Below, piece after piece: positions 24,023-32,752 of a DNA stretch of 33,552 nucleotides (position 1 is its first letter; every line of letters starts with the position of its first letter). The position numbers and the translations under genes are program-made. The DNA is from an uncultured Clostridia bacterium (GTDB taxonomy: Bacteria > Bacillota > Clostridia > TANB77 > CAG-508), in the NCBI GenBank assembly GCA_934133165.1, contig CAKPAW010000010.1, forward strand, positions 1-33,552, read 5' to 3'. Below the pieces are notes generated by a model. It made no database searches. It was not told the origin of the DNA and was given only the letters and a program-made list of their open reading frames with translations.

Positions 24023-24790
24023 ATGGAAAATGTATTAGAAGTAAAAAACATAGAAAAATACTATGGAAACAAATCTAATTTAACAAAAGCAATAGATAAT
24101 ATTAGCTTTAATGTAAAAAATGGAGAATTTGTAGGAATTATGGGAGCAAGTGGCTCTGGTAAAACTACACTTTTAAATTGTGTATCTACTATTGATAGAG
24201 TAACAGCAGGTCATATCATTATAAATGGAGAAGATATTACAAAACTAAAAGGAAACAAATTAAATAAATTTAGGAGAGAAGAATTAGGATTTATATTTCA
24301 AGATTTCAATTTATTAGATACTTTAACAATTTATGAAAATATAGCTTTAGCATTAACAATTCAAAAAGTAAGTGCATCAGAAATAAATAATAGAGTTCAC
24401 GATATGGCTAAAAAATTAGATATTTTAGGTATATTAAATAAATACCCATATCAAGTATCTGGAGGGCAAAAACAAAGATGTGCAGCTGCAAGAGCAATAA
24501 TAACAAATCCTAAAATAGTATTAGCAGACGAGCCAACAGGTGCATTAGATAGTAAATCAGCAAAACAATTATTGATGACATTTGATTACTTACATCAAAA
24601 ACTAAACGCAACAATTTTAATGGTAACACATGATGCTTTTACAGCTAGTTATGCAGATAGAATTATATTTATAAAAGATGGAAAGATCTTTAATGAATTA
24701 GTTAAAGGAAATGATACAAGAAAACAATTTTTTGAAAAAATAATAGCGGTACAAACACTTCTTGGAGGTGATTTGAACGATGTTATTTAA
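24023..24790 (+). CDS. ABC transporter ATP-binding protein (BceA-like)
   Basis: The 255-residue ATPase has Walker A GASGSGKTT (41-49), Q-loop FIFQDFNLLD, signature VSGGQKQR, Walker B IVLADEPTGALD and switch His in VTHD. It belongs to the MacB/BceA group, which pairs with FtsX-like permeases. AAGGAG precedes the ATG. It overlaps the permease gene by 11 bases. With the neighbouring regulator and kinase it forms a complete peptide-antibiotic sensing and resistance module (established for Bce systems; the ligand here is unknown). Confidence 0.93.
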   Translation: MENVLEVKNIEKYYGNKSNLTKAIDNISFNVKNGEFVGIMGASGSGKTTLLNCVSTIDRVTAGHIIINGEDITKLKGNKLNKFRREELGFIFQDFNLLDTLTIYENIALALTIQKVSASEINNRVHDMAKKLDILGILNKYPYQVSGGQKQRCAAARAIITNPKIVLADEPTGALDSKSAKQLLMTFDYLHQKLNATILMVTHDAFTASYADRIIFIKDGKIFNELVKGNDTRKQFFEKIIAVQTLLGGDLNDVI

Positions 24791-26876
24791 GTTATCAATT
24801 AAAAATATGAAAAAGAGCTTTAAGGATTATGCTATATATTTTTTAACATTAGTGTTAGGAGTTGCAATATTCTATATGTTCAACTCATTAGATAGTCAAG
24901 AAGCAATGCTACAAGTATCTAGTTCAACAAGGGACATCATCAAACTTATGGTAAATATGCTAGGATATGTATCGGTATTTGTAGCAGTAGTATTAGGATT
25001 GCTTATCGTATATGCAAATAATTTTTTAATTAATAGAAGGAAAAAAGAATTTGGAATATATATGACCTTAGGAATGGGAAAAAGGCAAATATCAAAAATA
25101 ATACTTATGGAAACAATATTAGTAGGAATTATGTCATTAATTGTAGGCTTAATTATAGGTGTATTCGCATCGCAATTCATGTCTATATTAGTTGCTAAAA
25201 TGTTTGAAGCAGATATGAGCAAATTTCAATTTGTATTTTCAAAAGATGCCTGTATAAAAACTGGTATTTATTTTGCAGTAATGTATGTAGCAGTAATGTT
25301 TTTCAATACATTTACAGTTTCAAGATATAAATTAATTAATTTATTAAATGCTAGTAAGAAAAATGAGAATGTAAAAATAAAAAATCCTATTATATGTATT
25401 TTAGTATTTTTAGGAGCTGTAGTTATACTTGGATATGCTTATTGGAAAGTAACAGGAGATGTTAGTAGTTTAACAACAGCAGATAAAATTTTATCACCTA
25501 TTTTAATGGGAATTGTTGGAACAGTAGCAGTTTTTTGGTCTTTATCAGGATTTATAATACAAATAGTTCAAAAAATGAAGAATATTTATTTTAAAAATAC
25601 CAATATGTTTGTATTAAGACAGATAAACAACAAGATCAATACAATGGTTATAAGCATGAGTGTAATATGTTTAATGCTATTTATGACGATTTCAATACTT
25701 TCTTCAAGTTTAGCATTAAGAAATACAATGCAAAGAGAATTAATTGAGATGACACCTGTAGATTTGAATTTGTATAAAACAGCAAATTTACCAGAAAAAT
25801 ATTTACAATATGGAACTTATGGGAAAGAGATAACATCAACACCAGAAGCAATGTCGGATTCAAAAATACCTATTGCTGAAACTTTAAAAAATAATGGTTT
25901 AGATATGAATGTCCTAAAAGACATTGTGGAAATAACAGTATATTCCACTGATAATTTGACTTGGAAAGATTTTTTTGGAGATAAATATATAGATATAAAA
26001 ACTAAATATCCAAATCTTTTATATAATACAGCAGAACAGATAGTAAAAATATCAGACTATAACAAAATCGCAAAACTATATGGAATTAATCAATATGAAT
26101 TAAATAATGATGAATACATTGTACTTTGTGATTTTGATTTACAAAAAGAATTACGAGATGAAGCATTAAAAGATGGGAATAATGTTTTAAATATAGTTGG
26201 AAAACAATATAAATCAAAATATAATGAATGTAAAACAGGATATATTCAAATGTCTACTAATCATACAAATACAGGAATTATATTAGTTCCAGATAATTGT
26301 GAATTGACAGAAAGCATGAAAAAACAATATCTATTTGTTGCAAATTATAATGCAGATACTAAAGAGGGAAAGGAAGAAATAGAAAAAATATTTGTTGATG
26401 ATAATTCTGAACTTTTACAAAATTTAGATAAAAATGGTTTGAATATTGACGGAAAAACGAAAATAGCTCTTATGGAAGCAAGTGTAGGTCTAGCAACTAT
26501 TGTAACATTTATAGCAATTTATTTAGGAATTATATTTTTAATTGCATGTTCAGCTATTTTAGCTTTAAAACAATTAACAGATAGTTCAGATAATAAACAA
26601 AGATATACAATTTTAAGAAAAATTGGTTGTGATGAAAAGATGATTAACAAAGCATTATTTAGACAAATTGGGATATTCTTTGGAGTTCCACTTGTTCTTG
26701 CAATTATACATTCTGTATTTGGAATACAATTTGCAATCACAATAATGTCTGGATTAGCAAGTAAAAAAGATTTATTACCATCAGCTATTGCAACTGTAAT
26801 TATTATAGGTATAGTTTATGGAGCATATTTCTTAGCTACATACTTAGGTAGTAGAAATATCATTAAAGAGGAATAA
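24780..26876 (+). CDS. ABC transporter permease, FtsX/BceB-like
   Basis: The 698-residue membrane protein has ten predicted transmembrane helices: one at about 17-37, three within 60-165, two within 200-255, one around 290-310, and three in the last 150 residues. A large extracellular domain lies between helices 7 and 8 (about 315-565). That is the layout of BceB permeases, whose big loop binds peptide antibiotics and whose membrane part signals to the kinase. GTMGM-type contacts appear as YMTLGMGKRQISKI after the second helix and RYTILRKIGCDE near the end (FtsX domains). The start overlaps the ATPase stop, with GGAGG upstream. Confidence 0.92.
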   Translation: MLFKLSIKNMKKSFKDYAIYFLTLVLGVAIFYMFNSLDSQEAMLQVSSSTRDIIKLMVNMLGYVSVFVAVVLGLLIVYANNFLINRRKKEFGIYMTLGMGKRQISKIILMETILVGIMSLIVGLIIGVFASQFMSILVAKMFEADMSKFQFVFSKDACIKTGIYFAVMYVAVMFFNTFTVSRYKLINLLNASKKNENVKIKNPIICILVFLGAVVILGYAYWKVTGDVSSLTTADKILSPILMGIVGTVAVFWSLSGFIIQIVQKMKNIYFKNTNMFVLRQINNKINTMVISMSVICLMLFMTISILSSSLALRNTMQRELIEMTPVDLNLYKTANLPEKYLQYGTYGKEITSTPEAMSDSKIPIAETLKNNGLDMNVLKDIVEITVYSTDNLTWKDFFGDKYIDIKTKYPNLLYNTAEQIVKISDYNKIAKLYGINQYELNNDEYIVLCDFDLQKELRDEALKDGNNVLNIVGKQYKSKYNECKTGYIQMSTNHTNTGIILVPDNCELTESMKKQYLFVANYNADTKEGKEEIEKIFVDDNSELLQNLDKNGLNIDGKTKIALMEASVGLATIVTFIAIYLGIIFLIACSAILALKQLTDSSDNKQRYTILRKIGCDEKMINKALFRQIGIFFGVPLVLAIIHSVFGIQFAITIMSGLASKKDLLPSAIATVIIIGIVYGAYFLATYLGSRNIIKEE

Positions 26877-26888
26877 TTTTTATAACAA

Positions 26889-27065
26889 TGTAGTGATACC
26901 GAAAGACAAGAAAAATTAGCAATGGTACAATTTACTTTTGAACAAGTATTATCAATTCAAGCAGAGCAAGTAAATGGTAAAAATGCAGATATAGAAACAA
27001 CAACATCACAATTTACAAAAGCAATGCCAGAAAATAATCTATTAGAAGATATTATTCCGATTTGA
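26889..27065 (+). pseudogene. Short coding remnant of unknown origin
   Basis: An open frame with coding-like composition reads DTERQEKLAMVQFTFEQVLS and continues to TGA 27063-27065. It has no start codon with a ribosome site; the only ATG, at 26922, lacks Shine-Dalgarno. I cannot assign a family. It looks like the C-terminal tail of a lost gene. Confidence 0.35.
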
Positions 27066-27310
27066 TAAGAAATTTAAAGTATGCTAATTTTTTCTAATTT
27101 GAATGAAAATTAGTAAAGTAGGAGAGATAGCCATATTTTTAATGTTGTAGATTTATATTTAATATAAATATTTTATATATGAAAAAAAGATACAGAAAAA
27201 TTTTGTGCAAAGTTTTTACAAAATAGAATTTTCTTCAGATTTATAATTAACAATTTTAAAATTTATAAAATCATAAATTAAAGATTTTAAATTTATAGAA
27301 TTTTTTAAAA

Positions 27311-27324
27311 CGAACATTTGTTAA
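27311..27324 (+). promoter_or_regulatory. LexA-like box without an obvious gene
   Basis: CGAACATTTGTTAA shares its first nine bases with boxes A and B upstream of the YneA-like gene and has the GTT half of CGAAC-N4-GTTYG. No gene follows it on either strand. Confidence 0.35.
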
Positions 27325-27531
27325 TTGCAAATTTTAATGTTTGGTTTTAAATTTATATGTATTTTAATTATTATAATTTAAACTTACTAAAATCAATATT
27401 AAATTATTCATCTAAATATTAAAATTAGATTTATTTAAGTTGTTTATAAAAATTTTAGTTATATATATGCAATTTTTATAATGATATAATGATCTGCAGA
27501 TACTAAAGCAATCTCTAAAAAGCCTAAAATA

Positions 27532-27663
27532 ACGGCTTACGAAAATCGATTTTAAGCCATTTTTATATTTAAGCCATATAACTTGTTGTTTAGTATTTTA
27601 GCAAAATACTAATAATTCTGGGTTTGAGAGTTTTTAGATAAAAAATGACTAATTTTTATATAC
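27532..27663 (+). repeat. Diverged non-coding repeat, copy 1
   Basis: The core TCGATTTTAAGCC is followed by TTTTTAT and later by CATATAACTTG and AATACT. Copy 2 begins about 165 bp downstream. GGCTT (27534-27538) and AAGCC (27554-27558) can form a stem around the AAAATCGATTTT palindrome. Confidence 0.6.
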
Positions 27664-27697
27664 TTATATAGGTATATAAAAAAATACCTCAAAAAGA

Positions 27698-27824
27698 TGA
27701 CGCGTGAGAATCGATTTTAAGCCGTTTTTATTTTTTAGGCATATAACTTGCTGTTTGAATAATTGAGAAAAATACTGAAATATGGGAATTTGTGAAATTT
27801 TGATAAAAATAATCTAAAGTTATA
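27698..27824 (+). repeat. Diverged non-coding repeat, copy 2
   Basis: TCGATTTTAAGCC recurs exactly at 27711, then GCATATAACTTGCTGTTT (compare CCATATAACTTGTTGTTT in copy 1) and AAATACT. Similarity continues weakly to the GTTATATA near the end. Confidence 0.6.
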
Positions 27825-27899
27825 TAATTTTTTTAAAATATTTAAATATGTAGTTACAATAATGAAAAAAAATCCAACCAAGAATAATTAAAAATAATG

Positions 27900-28006
27900 A
27901 GGCTTCAGAATCAAATTTAAGAGAGTTTTATAATAAAGTAATATAAGTTTGTTGTTAAAATTAATAGCTTAAATACTAGTGATAGCAAGGAATTGCAAGA
28001 TTTTGT
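27900..28006 (+). repeat. Diverged non-coding repeat, copy 3
   Basis: This is a more distant copy: TCAAATTTAAG, TAATATAAGTTTGTTGTT and TAAATACT are in the same order and spacing as in copies 1 and 2. It ends with GATAGCAAGGAATTGCAAG, related to the 13-bp repeats at 20798 and 22070. Confidence 0.45.
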
Positions 28007-28050
28007 GGGTAGGACCTTGATAAGGGTTCAATTATTTTGCCCTATCTCTT

Positions 28051-28078
28051 ATTGCACAAAACTTTGATTTTGTGCAAT
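28051..28078. other. Perfect hairpin in intergenic DNA
   Basis: ATTGCACAAAA (28051-28061), loop CTTTGA and TTTTGTGCAAT (28068-28078). No T tract follows. TTTTGTGCAA also occurs at 5886 and 27201. Confidence 0.45.
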
Positions 28079-28083
28079 GACAA

Positions 28084-28137
28084 AAGCAAAAATACTAGGT
28101 AGAAAGTTCTAACATCTTACCCTCTACCTAACTTTTT
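28084..28137 (-). terminator. Terminator of rho, possibly bidirectional
   Basis: TAGGTAGA (28096-28103) and TCTACCTA (28123-28130) form the stem. T-rich runs lie on both sides (minus-strand tail at 28094-28084, plus-strand tail at 28132-28138). Confidence 0.65.
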
Positions 28138-28193
28138 TCAAAATTTTTAATATTCAATGTTTTATCTAAATTATTAAAAATTATTAAATTTAA

Positions 28194-29570
28194 TTAATCT
28201 TTAAATTTATATAAGAAACTATCTATTTTATCTATAAATTCTCTATTATTTTTAGTTGTAACCATTTGATTTATTATTGTTTCTGTAACATCTTCTGTAG
28301 GCATTTTAGATAATGCTTTTCTTAATGCAAATACTGTTTCTAGTTCTTTTTTAGTTAATAATTTTTCTTCTTTTCTTGTTCCAGATTTATTTATATCTAT
28401 TGCTGGGAAAATTCTTTTTTCTGAAAGTGCTCTATTTAAATGTACTTCCATATTACCTGTTCCCTTAAATTCTTCGAAGATTACATCGTCCATTCTACTA
28501 CCTGTTTCAATTAATGAAGTAGCTAATATTGTAAGACTTCCCCCATTTTCTATATTTCTTGCTGCACCAAAGAATTTTTTTGGTTTATGTAGTGATGCAG
28601 GATCAAGACCTCCAGATAATGTTCTTCCAGATGAAGGAACAACTAGATTGTAAGCTCTTGCAAGTCTTGTTATACTATCTAATAAAATAACAACATCTTT
28701 TTTATGTTCAACAAGTCTTTTTGCTCTTTCAAGTACCATTTCTGCTACTTTTACATGATTTTCAGGTACTTCATCAAATGTAGAATATATAACCTCACCT
28801 TTAATTGAACGTTTCATATCTGTAACTTCTTCTGGTCTTTCATCTATAAGAAGAACAATAAGTTCAACTTCAGGATTATTAGTGCTTATACTATTTGCTA
28901 TTTTTTTAAGTAATGTTGTTTTTCCTACTTTTGGAGGAGCAACTATTTGCCCTCTTTGGCCCTTACCAATTGGAGAAATTAAATCTATCATTCTCATTGC
29001 ATATTCGTTTGGAGTTGTTTCTAAACGTAATTTTTCTTCAGGATATATTGGTGTTAAATCATCAAATTTTATACGTCTATAGGCCTTTTCAGGTGCTTCA
29101 CCATTAACTTCACCAACAAATATTAATGCAGGAAATTTTTCTCCTTCTTTTGGGAGTCTAGCAATTCCTTTTATTTTATCTCCTTTGTCTAATTTAAATC
29201 TTCTAATTTGTATAGGTGAAATATAAATATCTTTAGGTGTAGATAAGTAATTTTCTCCTCTTAAAAATCCATAACCATCAGGTAAGATTTCTAATACACC
29301 TTGAACGATTCTATCTTCCTCACTTGTTAATTTATAACCTTCCCCTGCTTCTAACTCTGGACCTTCAGGAGTGATTTCCTCGTTTACTAGAGGATAAAAT
29401 CTTCTTGGAGTATTGTTTTTCTCTGTATTCTCATCTATTTCATTTGATTTATTTGTTTTATTTTCAAGAATTTCAATTAATTCTTCCTTTTTTAGTTTGG
29501 ATACATTTCTAATATCCATTTCTTTGGCTAGTTGACGCAATTCTACTAAAGTAGCATCTTCTAAATTCAT
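28194..29570 (-). CDS. rho: Transcription termination factor Rho
   Basis: This hexameric RNA helicase has 458 residues. It shows the N-terminal Rho_N helices (DATLVELRQLAKEMDIRNVSK), a charged linker, the cold-shock-like RNA-binding domain (GVLEILPDGYGFLRG, then DIYISPIQIRRFKL), Walker A APPKVGKTTLLK, Walker B-region LIVLLIDERPEEVTDM, the Q-loop/R-loop area and GGLDPASLHKPKKFFGAARN. GGGGG precedes the ATG. The gene is alone in its transcription unit. The linker is of moderate length, without the long insert seen in some Clostridia and Actinobacteria. Confidence 0.96.
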   Translation of the reverse strand: MNLEDATLVELRQLAKEMDIRNVSKLKKEELIEILENKTNKSNEIDENTEKNNTPRRFYPLVNEEITPEGPELEAGEGYKLTSEEDRIVQGVLEILPDGYGFLRGENYLSTPKDIYISPIQIRRFKLDKGDKIKGIARLPKEGEKFPALIFVGEVNGEAPEKAYRRIKFDDLTPIYPEEKLRLETTPNEYAMRMIDLISPIGKGQRGQIVAPPKVGKTTLLKKIANSISTNNPEVELIVLLIDERPEEVTDMKRSIKGEVIYSTFDEVPENHVKVAEMVLERAKRLVEHKKDVVILLDSITRLARAYNLVVPSSGRTLSGGLDPASLHKPKKFFGAARNIENGGSLTILATSLIETGSRMDDVIFEEFKGTGNMEVHLNRALSEKRIFPAIDINKSGTRKEEKLLTKKELETVFALRKALSKMPTEDVTETIINQMVTTKNNREFIDKIDSFLYKFKD

Positions 29571-29695
29571 AAATTTTAGCCCCCTTTTTTATTTAATTTT
29601 AATTTCATTTTTATTTTTTGGTATTTAAAAAGAAAAAATAAATTATTCTGATTGAATATGTATATATTATACTATAAAATTACGAATAAGTAAAG

Positions 29696-29725
29696 AAAAA
29701 AGAGGTAAAATATTCCTCTTTTTTT
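29696..29725 (-). terminator. Terminator of the divIC unit
   Basis: CCTCTTTTTT and AAAAAAGAGG arms (29715-29724 and 29696-29705) end in a T run on the minus strand, just after the divIC stop. Confidence 0.75.
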
Positions 29726-29728
29726 CCA

Positions 29729-30004
29729 CTATTTTCCAATATCTATATAAACTCTTTCGTTAGGTAAGTACATTCCTAATTTTTCTCTAGCAATTTCTTC
29801 AATATATTCTGGTGAATTTACATTGTCTTTCATAGCAACTAAAGATTCTTTTGTTTCTTCAGCTTCTTGTTTTTGAGTTTCGTATTTTCCTATTTCTTTT
29901 TGGTATGTATTTAAAAGTTGTTGTTGAGAAATAAATATACTAATTATATATATGCCAACAGCAATTAATAATATTTTCTTTACTATATTTTTCATTATTT
30001 TCAT
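29729..30004 (-). CDS. divIC: Septum formation initiator, DivIC/FtsB family
   Basis: The 91-residue bitopic protein has a short basic N terminus, one transmembrane helix (about 9-27), an extracellular coiled coil (about 28-65, QQQLLNTYQKEIGKYETQ onward) and the conserved C-terminal motif YIEEIAREKLGMYLPNE. It links the divisome core proteins at the septum. The order yabP-yabQ-divIC is the same as in Bacillus and Clostridium, which supports the name. A GAGAG-rich ribosome site precedes the first ATG; a second ATG three codons on is possible. Confidence 0.88.
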   Translation of the reverse strand: MKIMKNIVKKILLIAVGIYIISIFISQQQLLNTYQKEIGKYETQKQEAEETKESLVAMKDNVNSPEYIEEIAREKLGMYLPNERVYIDIGK

Positions 30005-30076
30005 AAGTTTACTCTCTCTCTAATGTTTTCTTTTGTCTATAAAATATGCTCTACTTATATCTTTCTACATTTATTT

Positions 30077-30568
30077 CTAAAATCCTTCTTTTTCTATATG
30101 TTTTTTCTTATTATTTTTACTTTTTTTGAAATTTAATAATATATTCTTTGTATTAATGACGAAAAATGTAAAAGGCTTAAATATTTTTTGTAGAATTTTA
30201 GCAAGAAATTGTATTGGTATTATTAATATTTTGGTTATACTTATTACTATCTTTTTTATGAATAGCACAATTTTAACATTAATTTTTATAAAGATTTTAC
30301 TTATTAAAATCATGTATAAAAGACTACCTAAAATCAATCCAATAATATTATAAATTCGTATTTCTCCATTAGTAAAATTAAATATAACAAATATTAAAAA
30401 TAAACCTGTAATAAGCCAAAATAAAGCATCCTCTATATATGTAATAATATCTGGAGTATGAAAAGATTTCCTAAGTATACGAAATATGTCGAAAAATATA
30501 CCTATAAATATACCGCTAATAATAAAAACTAACATAGAGTATAATTGCGTTAATATTCCATTTTCCAA
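30077..30568 (-). CDS. yabQ: Sporulation protein YabQ
   Basis: YabQ is a forespore-membrane protein needed for spore cortex formation. The 163-residue product has several membrane segments in its first ~125 residues and a lysine-rich tail. The family motif IFFDIFRILRKSF and the following EDALFWLITGLFL are clear. The start is a TTG at 30568 (on the minus strand GGTGAT stands a few bases before TTG GAA AAT GGA); no in-frame ATG fits. Neighbours yabP and divIC confirm it. Its presence suggests a spore former or a lineage that recently was one. Confidence 0.88.
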   Translation of the reverse strand: MENGILTQLYSMLVFIISGIFIGIFFDIFRILRKSFHTPDIITYIEDALFWLITGLFLIFVIFNFTNGEIRIYNIIGLILGSLLYMILISKIFIKINVKIVLFIKKIVISITKILIIPIQFLAKILQKIFKPFTFFVINTKNILLNFKKSKNNKKKHIEKEGF

Positions 30569-30592
30569 ATTATCACCTTCTAATTTTAAGTT

Positions 30593-30895
30593 TTATTTAA
30601 ATATTTTATTAAAAATTCCTCCTGTTTTTTTATCTATATCATTTTCGCTATATGCTAAATTATATATTTCTCCCTCAACTATAACTTCTGAAGTATCTAT
30701 ACTTAATTTATTAATTCTTAAATTTTCTCCCTTTATTGTAAGAAGTCCCAATTCTGTTTCAACTATTACTACTTGATCGTCAAAGCTAAGTACATCTAGA
30801 ACTCCAGAAATGCTAAGTTTTTCTCTATTTTCTAATACTAAATTTTGAATTACATTCATATTATTTGATTGCATTTTTCTATCTTCCAATGCCAT
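30593..30895 (-). CDS. yabP: Sporulation protein YabP
   Basis: The 100-residue protein of the YabP/YqfC family is required for spore coat/cortex assembly with YabQ. Its beta-rich core runs from NLVLENREKLSISGVLDVLS through VIVETELGLLTIKGENLRI to VIVEGEIYNLAYSE, typical of the family. It lies 24 bases upstream of yabQ in the same unit. AAGAGG precedes the ATG. A possible promoter (TAGACA, then an A/T-rich -10) lies within the 80 bases upstream; a sporulation sigma site was not resolved. Confidence 0.88.
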   Translation of the reverse strand: MALEDRKMQSNNMNVIQNLVLENREKLSISGVLDVLSFDDQVVIVETELGLLTIKGENLRINKLSIDTSEVIVEGEIYNLAYSENDIDKKTGGIFNKIFK

Positions 30896-30961
30896 AGTAC
30901 CTCTTCCCTTCTCTTGTTTTCGTTATATAAATAATATATTCAGGTCTTGTCTATTTTAGAA

Positions 30962-30994
30962 CAAAAAAATAAAGAATAAAAACTATTCTTTATT
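30962..30994 (-). terminator. Terminator of prfB
   Basis: TATTCTTTATT and AATAAAGAATA arms (30984-30994, 30968-30978) overlap the prfB stop codon and lead into a minus-strand T run (30969-30963). Confidence 0.7.
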
Positions 30995-32102
30995 TTGTGA
31001 TTTACTTTCCATTTTTAAATATGCATCCATAAAATCATTTAAGTCTCCATCCATTACGCCTTGTATATTTCCTACCTCATAATTAGTTCTATGGTCTTTT
31101 ACCATTGTGTATGGGCAAAATACATATGAACGTATTTGACTTCCCCATGCTATATCCATTTGATTTCCTTTTAAATCTTCTATTTTATCTTTGTGCTCTT
31201 TTTCTTTTAAATTCAAAAGCTTTGATTTTAACATTTTCATAGCTGTATCTCTATTTTGAATTTGTGAACGTTCAGATTGACAAGATACTACTATGTTCGT
31301 AGGAATATGTGTAATACGAACTGCAGATGATGTTTTGTTAACATGTTGCCCCCCTGCTCCTGAAGCTCTATAAGTATCTACTCTTAAATCATCTGGATTT
31401 ATATTTATTTCAATATCTTCAGAAATTTCTGGTAAAACTTCTAATGAAGCAAAAGAAGTATGTCTTCTTCCTCCACTATCGAATGGCGATATCCTTACTA
31501 ACCTATGTACACCCATTTCTCCTTTTAAATATCCATATGCATATGAACCTTTAACTAATAAAGTAACACTTTTCAAGCCTGCTTCTTCACCATCTAAATA
31601 ATCTAATTCTTTTACTTCATATCCATTGTCTAAAGCCCATCTTGTATACATTCTATATAACATTTGAGCCCAATCACAACTTTCTGTTCCTCCTGCCCCA
31701 GGATGAATAGTCAAAATTGCATTGTTTTTATCATATTTTCCAGATAATAATGTATTTATTTCTAATTTGTCAATTTCTTTCTGTAAGTTTTTTATAGAGT
31801 CTTTTAGTTCTTCTTCCAAGCTTTCTTCTTTTTCTTCTTGTATTAAATCGTTCATTTGAATTACGTTTTCTAAATTATTTTTTATATTATTGTACGTATG
31901 TATTTTTGCTTTTATTTCATTTATTTCTTTTAATATCTTTGTTGAATTTTTAGAATCTTCCCAAAAGCAAGCATTATTTGTCTTGCTTTCTAAATCTTTT
32001 AATCTAATTTCTAAGTTAGATATTTCAAAGAGATTCACCCAATTCTTTTAGTTTTTCATTTAATTGATTTAAAACTCTTTTGTTTTCATCAAAATCTAAC
32101 AT
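30983..32102 (-). CDS. prfB: Peptide chain release factor 2, with programmed +1 frameshift
   Basis: RF2 ends translation at UAA and UGA. Translation starts at ATG 32102 after AAGGAG and runs 25 codons (MLDFDENKRV ... LGESL) to an in-frame TGA at 32027-32025. A +1 shift at CTT-TGA then reads GAA ATA TCT and the rest, about 372 residues in all. The main frame holds the stop-codon-recognising SPF (VRISPFDSGG) and the catalytic GGQ (SGAGGQHVN). The shift makes RF2 autoregulatory: low RF2 slows termination at TGA and favours the shift. Here the TGA is followed by A, where the classical site has C, and the stimulatory Shine-Dalgarno-like GGGTG is weak. Confidence 0.95.
32025..32030 (-). other. RF2 programmed +1 frameshift site CTT-TGA
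   Basis: CTT (32030-32028) then TGA (32027-32025) on the minus strand. GGGTGAA lies about 5-10 bases upstream as the candidate internal Shine-Dalgarno. Confidence 0.9.
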
Positions 32103-32151
32103 ACTTTCACGCTCCTTTATATTTCTCTCTATATATAATACTAAAAAAGAT

Positions 32152-32190
32152 AAAAAAATACAAGCCACTTATTTTTTAGCGACTTGTATT
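32152..32190 (-). terminator. Terminator of hypothetical gene
   Basis: The arms 32178-32190 and 32157-32169 (ACAAGTCGCT / AGTGGCTTGT, two wobble pairs) are followed by a minus-strand T run. Confidence 0.8.
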
Positions 32191-32197
32191 CTTCAAG

Positions 32198-32560
32198 TTA
32201 TAGAATAACTACACTTCTTCCTTTTGGATATAACTCACGAATTTTTGTGCATAAATAATTGAAGTTCTCATACCTTTCAAAACTAAATTCTTTATCTTTT
32301 GAAAACCTTAAAGGTTTTGTTTGGTCAAAAAAGCCAGAACATACAAAGCAATGAAGAATAGTTGATAAATCCAAGCTATCGGTATTCAACTCTTTTAGCT
32401 TAACTAAATAATACTCGCTAAATTCTAAAAAGCTTACACTTGGATGGATTCCTTTATCTTCGAATTCATATATAGTTAGAATTCCAACATTTATTTGCTT
32501 TTGTGTTACTACTCCCCTCCGAAACTTTCTGCTCATATCCATGTTTTCAATTACCATCAT
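32198..32560 (-). CDS. Hypothetical protein, 120 residues
   Basis: I do not recognise this protein. It is soluble, without signal or membrane segments, mixed alpha/beta, with two cysteines in HCFVCSGFF. AAGGGAG stands at good distance from ATG 32560 or the adjacent ATG 32557. It is monocistronic with its own promoter and terminator. It is one of only two intact ORFs here with an in-frame CGG (codon 14, CGG AGG GGA). A +1 shift there would end at once in TAG, so CGG must be read as a triplet if the gene is real. Confidence 0.65.
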   Translation of the reverse strand: MMVIENMDMSRKFRRGVVTQKQINVGILTIYEFEDKGIHPSVSFLEFSEYYLVKLKELNTDSLDLSTILHCFVCSGFFDQTKPLRFSKDKEFSFERYENFNYLCTKIRELYPKGRSVVIL

Positions 32561-32605
32561 AAGAATGACTCCCTTCTTTTGATTAATATGAAATGTATGT
32601 TAATT

Positions 32606-32634
32606 ATTATAATATATTTTCCTACATATTTCAA
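32606..32634 (-). promoter_or_regulatory. Promoter of hypothetical gene
   Basis: On the minus strand TTGAAA (32634-32629), a 17-bp spacer and TATAAT (32611-32606). Confidence 0.6.
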
Positions 32635-32656
32635 TATTTTTCTACAAATTTTACTA

Positions 32657-32684
32657 TTGCAATATATGAAATATATGATATAAT
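32657..32684 (+). promoter_or_regulatory. Promoter of rmlC homologue
   Basis: TTGCAA (32657-32662), a 16-bp spacer and TATAAT (32679-32684) lie about 70 bases before the gene. Confidence 0.55.
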
Positions 32685-32752
32685 ATTTATGTTACTTAAT
32701 TAAATATACTTTACAATTAATTTGTAAAGAAAAAATTAAAGGAGGACCAATA

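Larger units (their letters stand above)
27066..28193. other. Gene-free AT-rich stretch with diverged repeats
   Basis: No frame on either strand shows a credible gene. The stretch holds a LexA-like box, three diverged copies of a roughly 110-130-bp element, two hairpins and the rho terminator, each listed separately. The remaining sequence is low-complexity A/T. Confidence 0.7.

Noticed and set aside
5882..27210. AAAATTTTGTGCAA present at both 5882 and 27197 as a mobile-element end
   Set aside because: It is short, A/T-rich, without terminal inverted repeats, target duplications or transposase nearby.
27620..27636. GTTTGAGAGTTTTT, similar to the start of some type II CRISPR repeats
   Set aside because: It occurs once, without regularly spaced copies, spacers or cas genes.
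28007..28083. A small structured RNA between repeat copy 3 and the rho terminator
   Set aside because: Several short stems can be drawn (for example 28051-28078), but no promoter and no match to a known RNA family were recognised.
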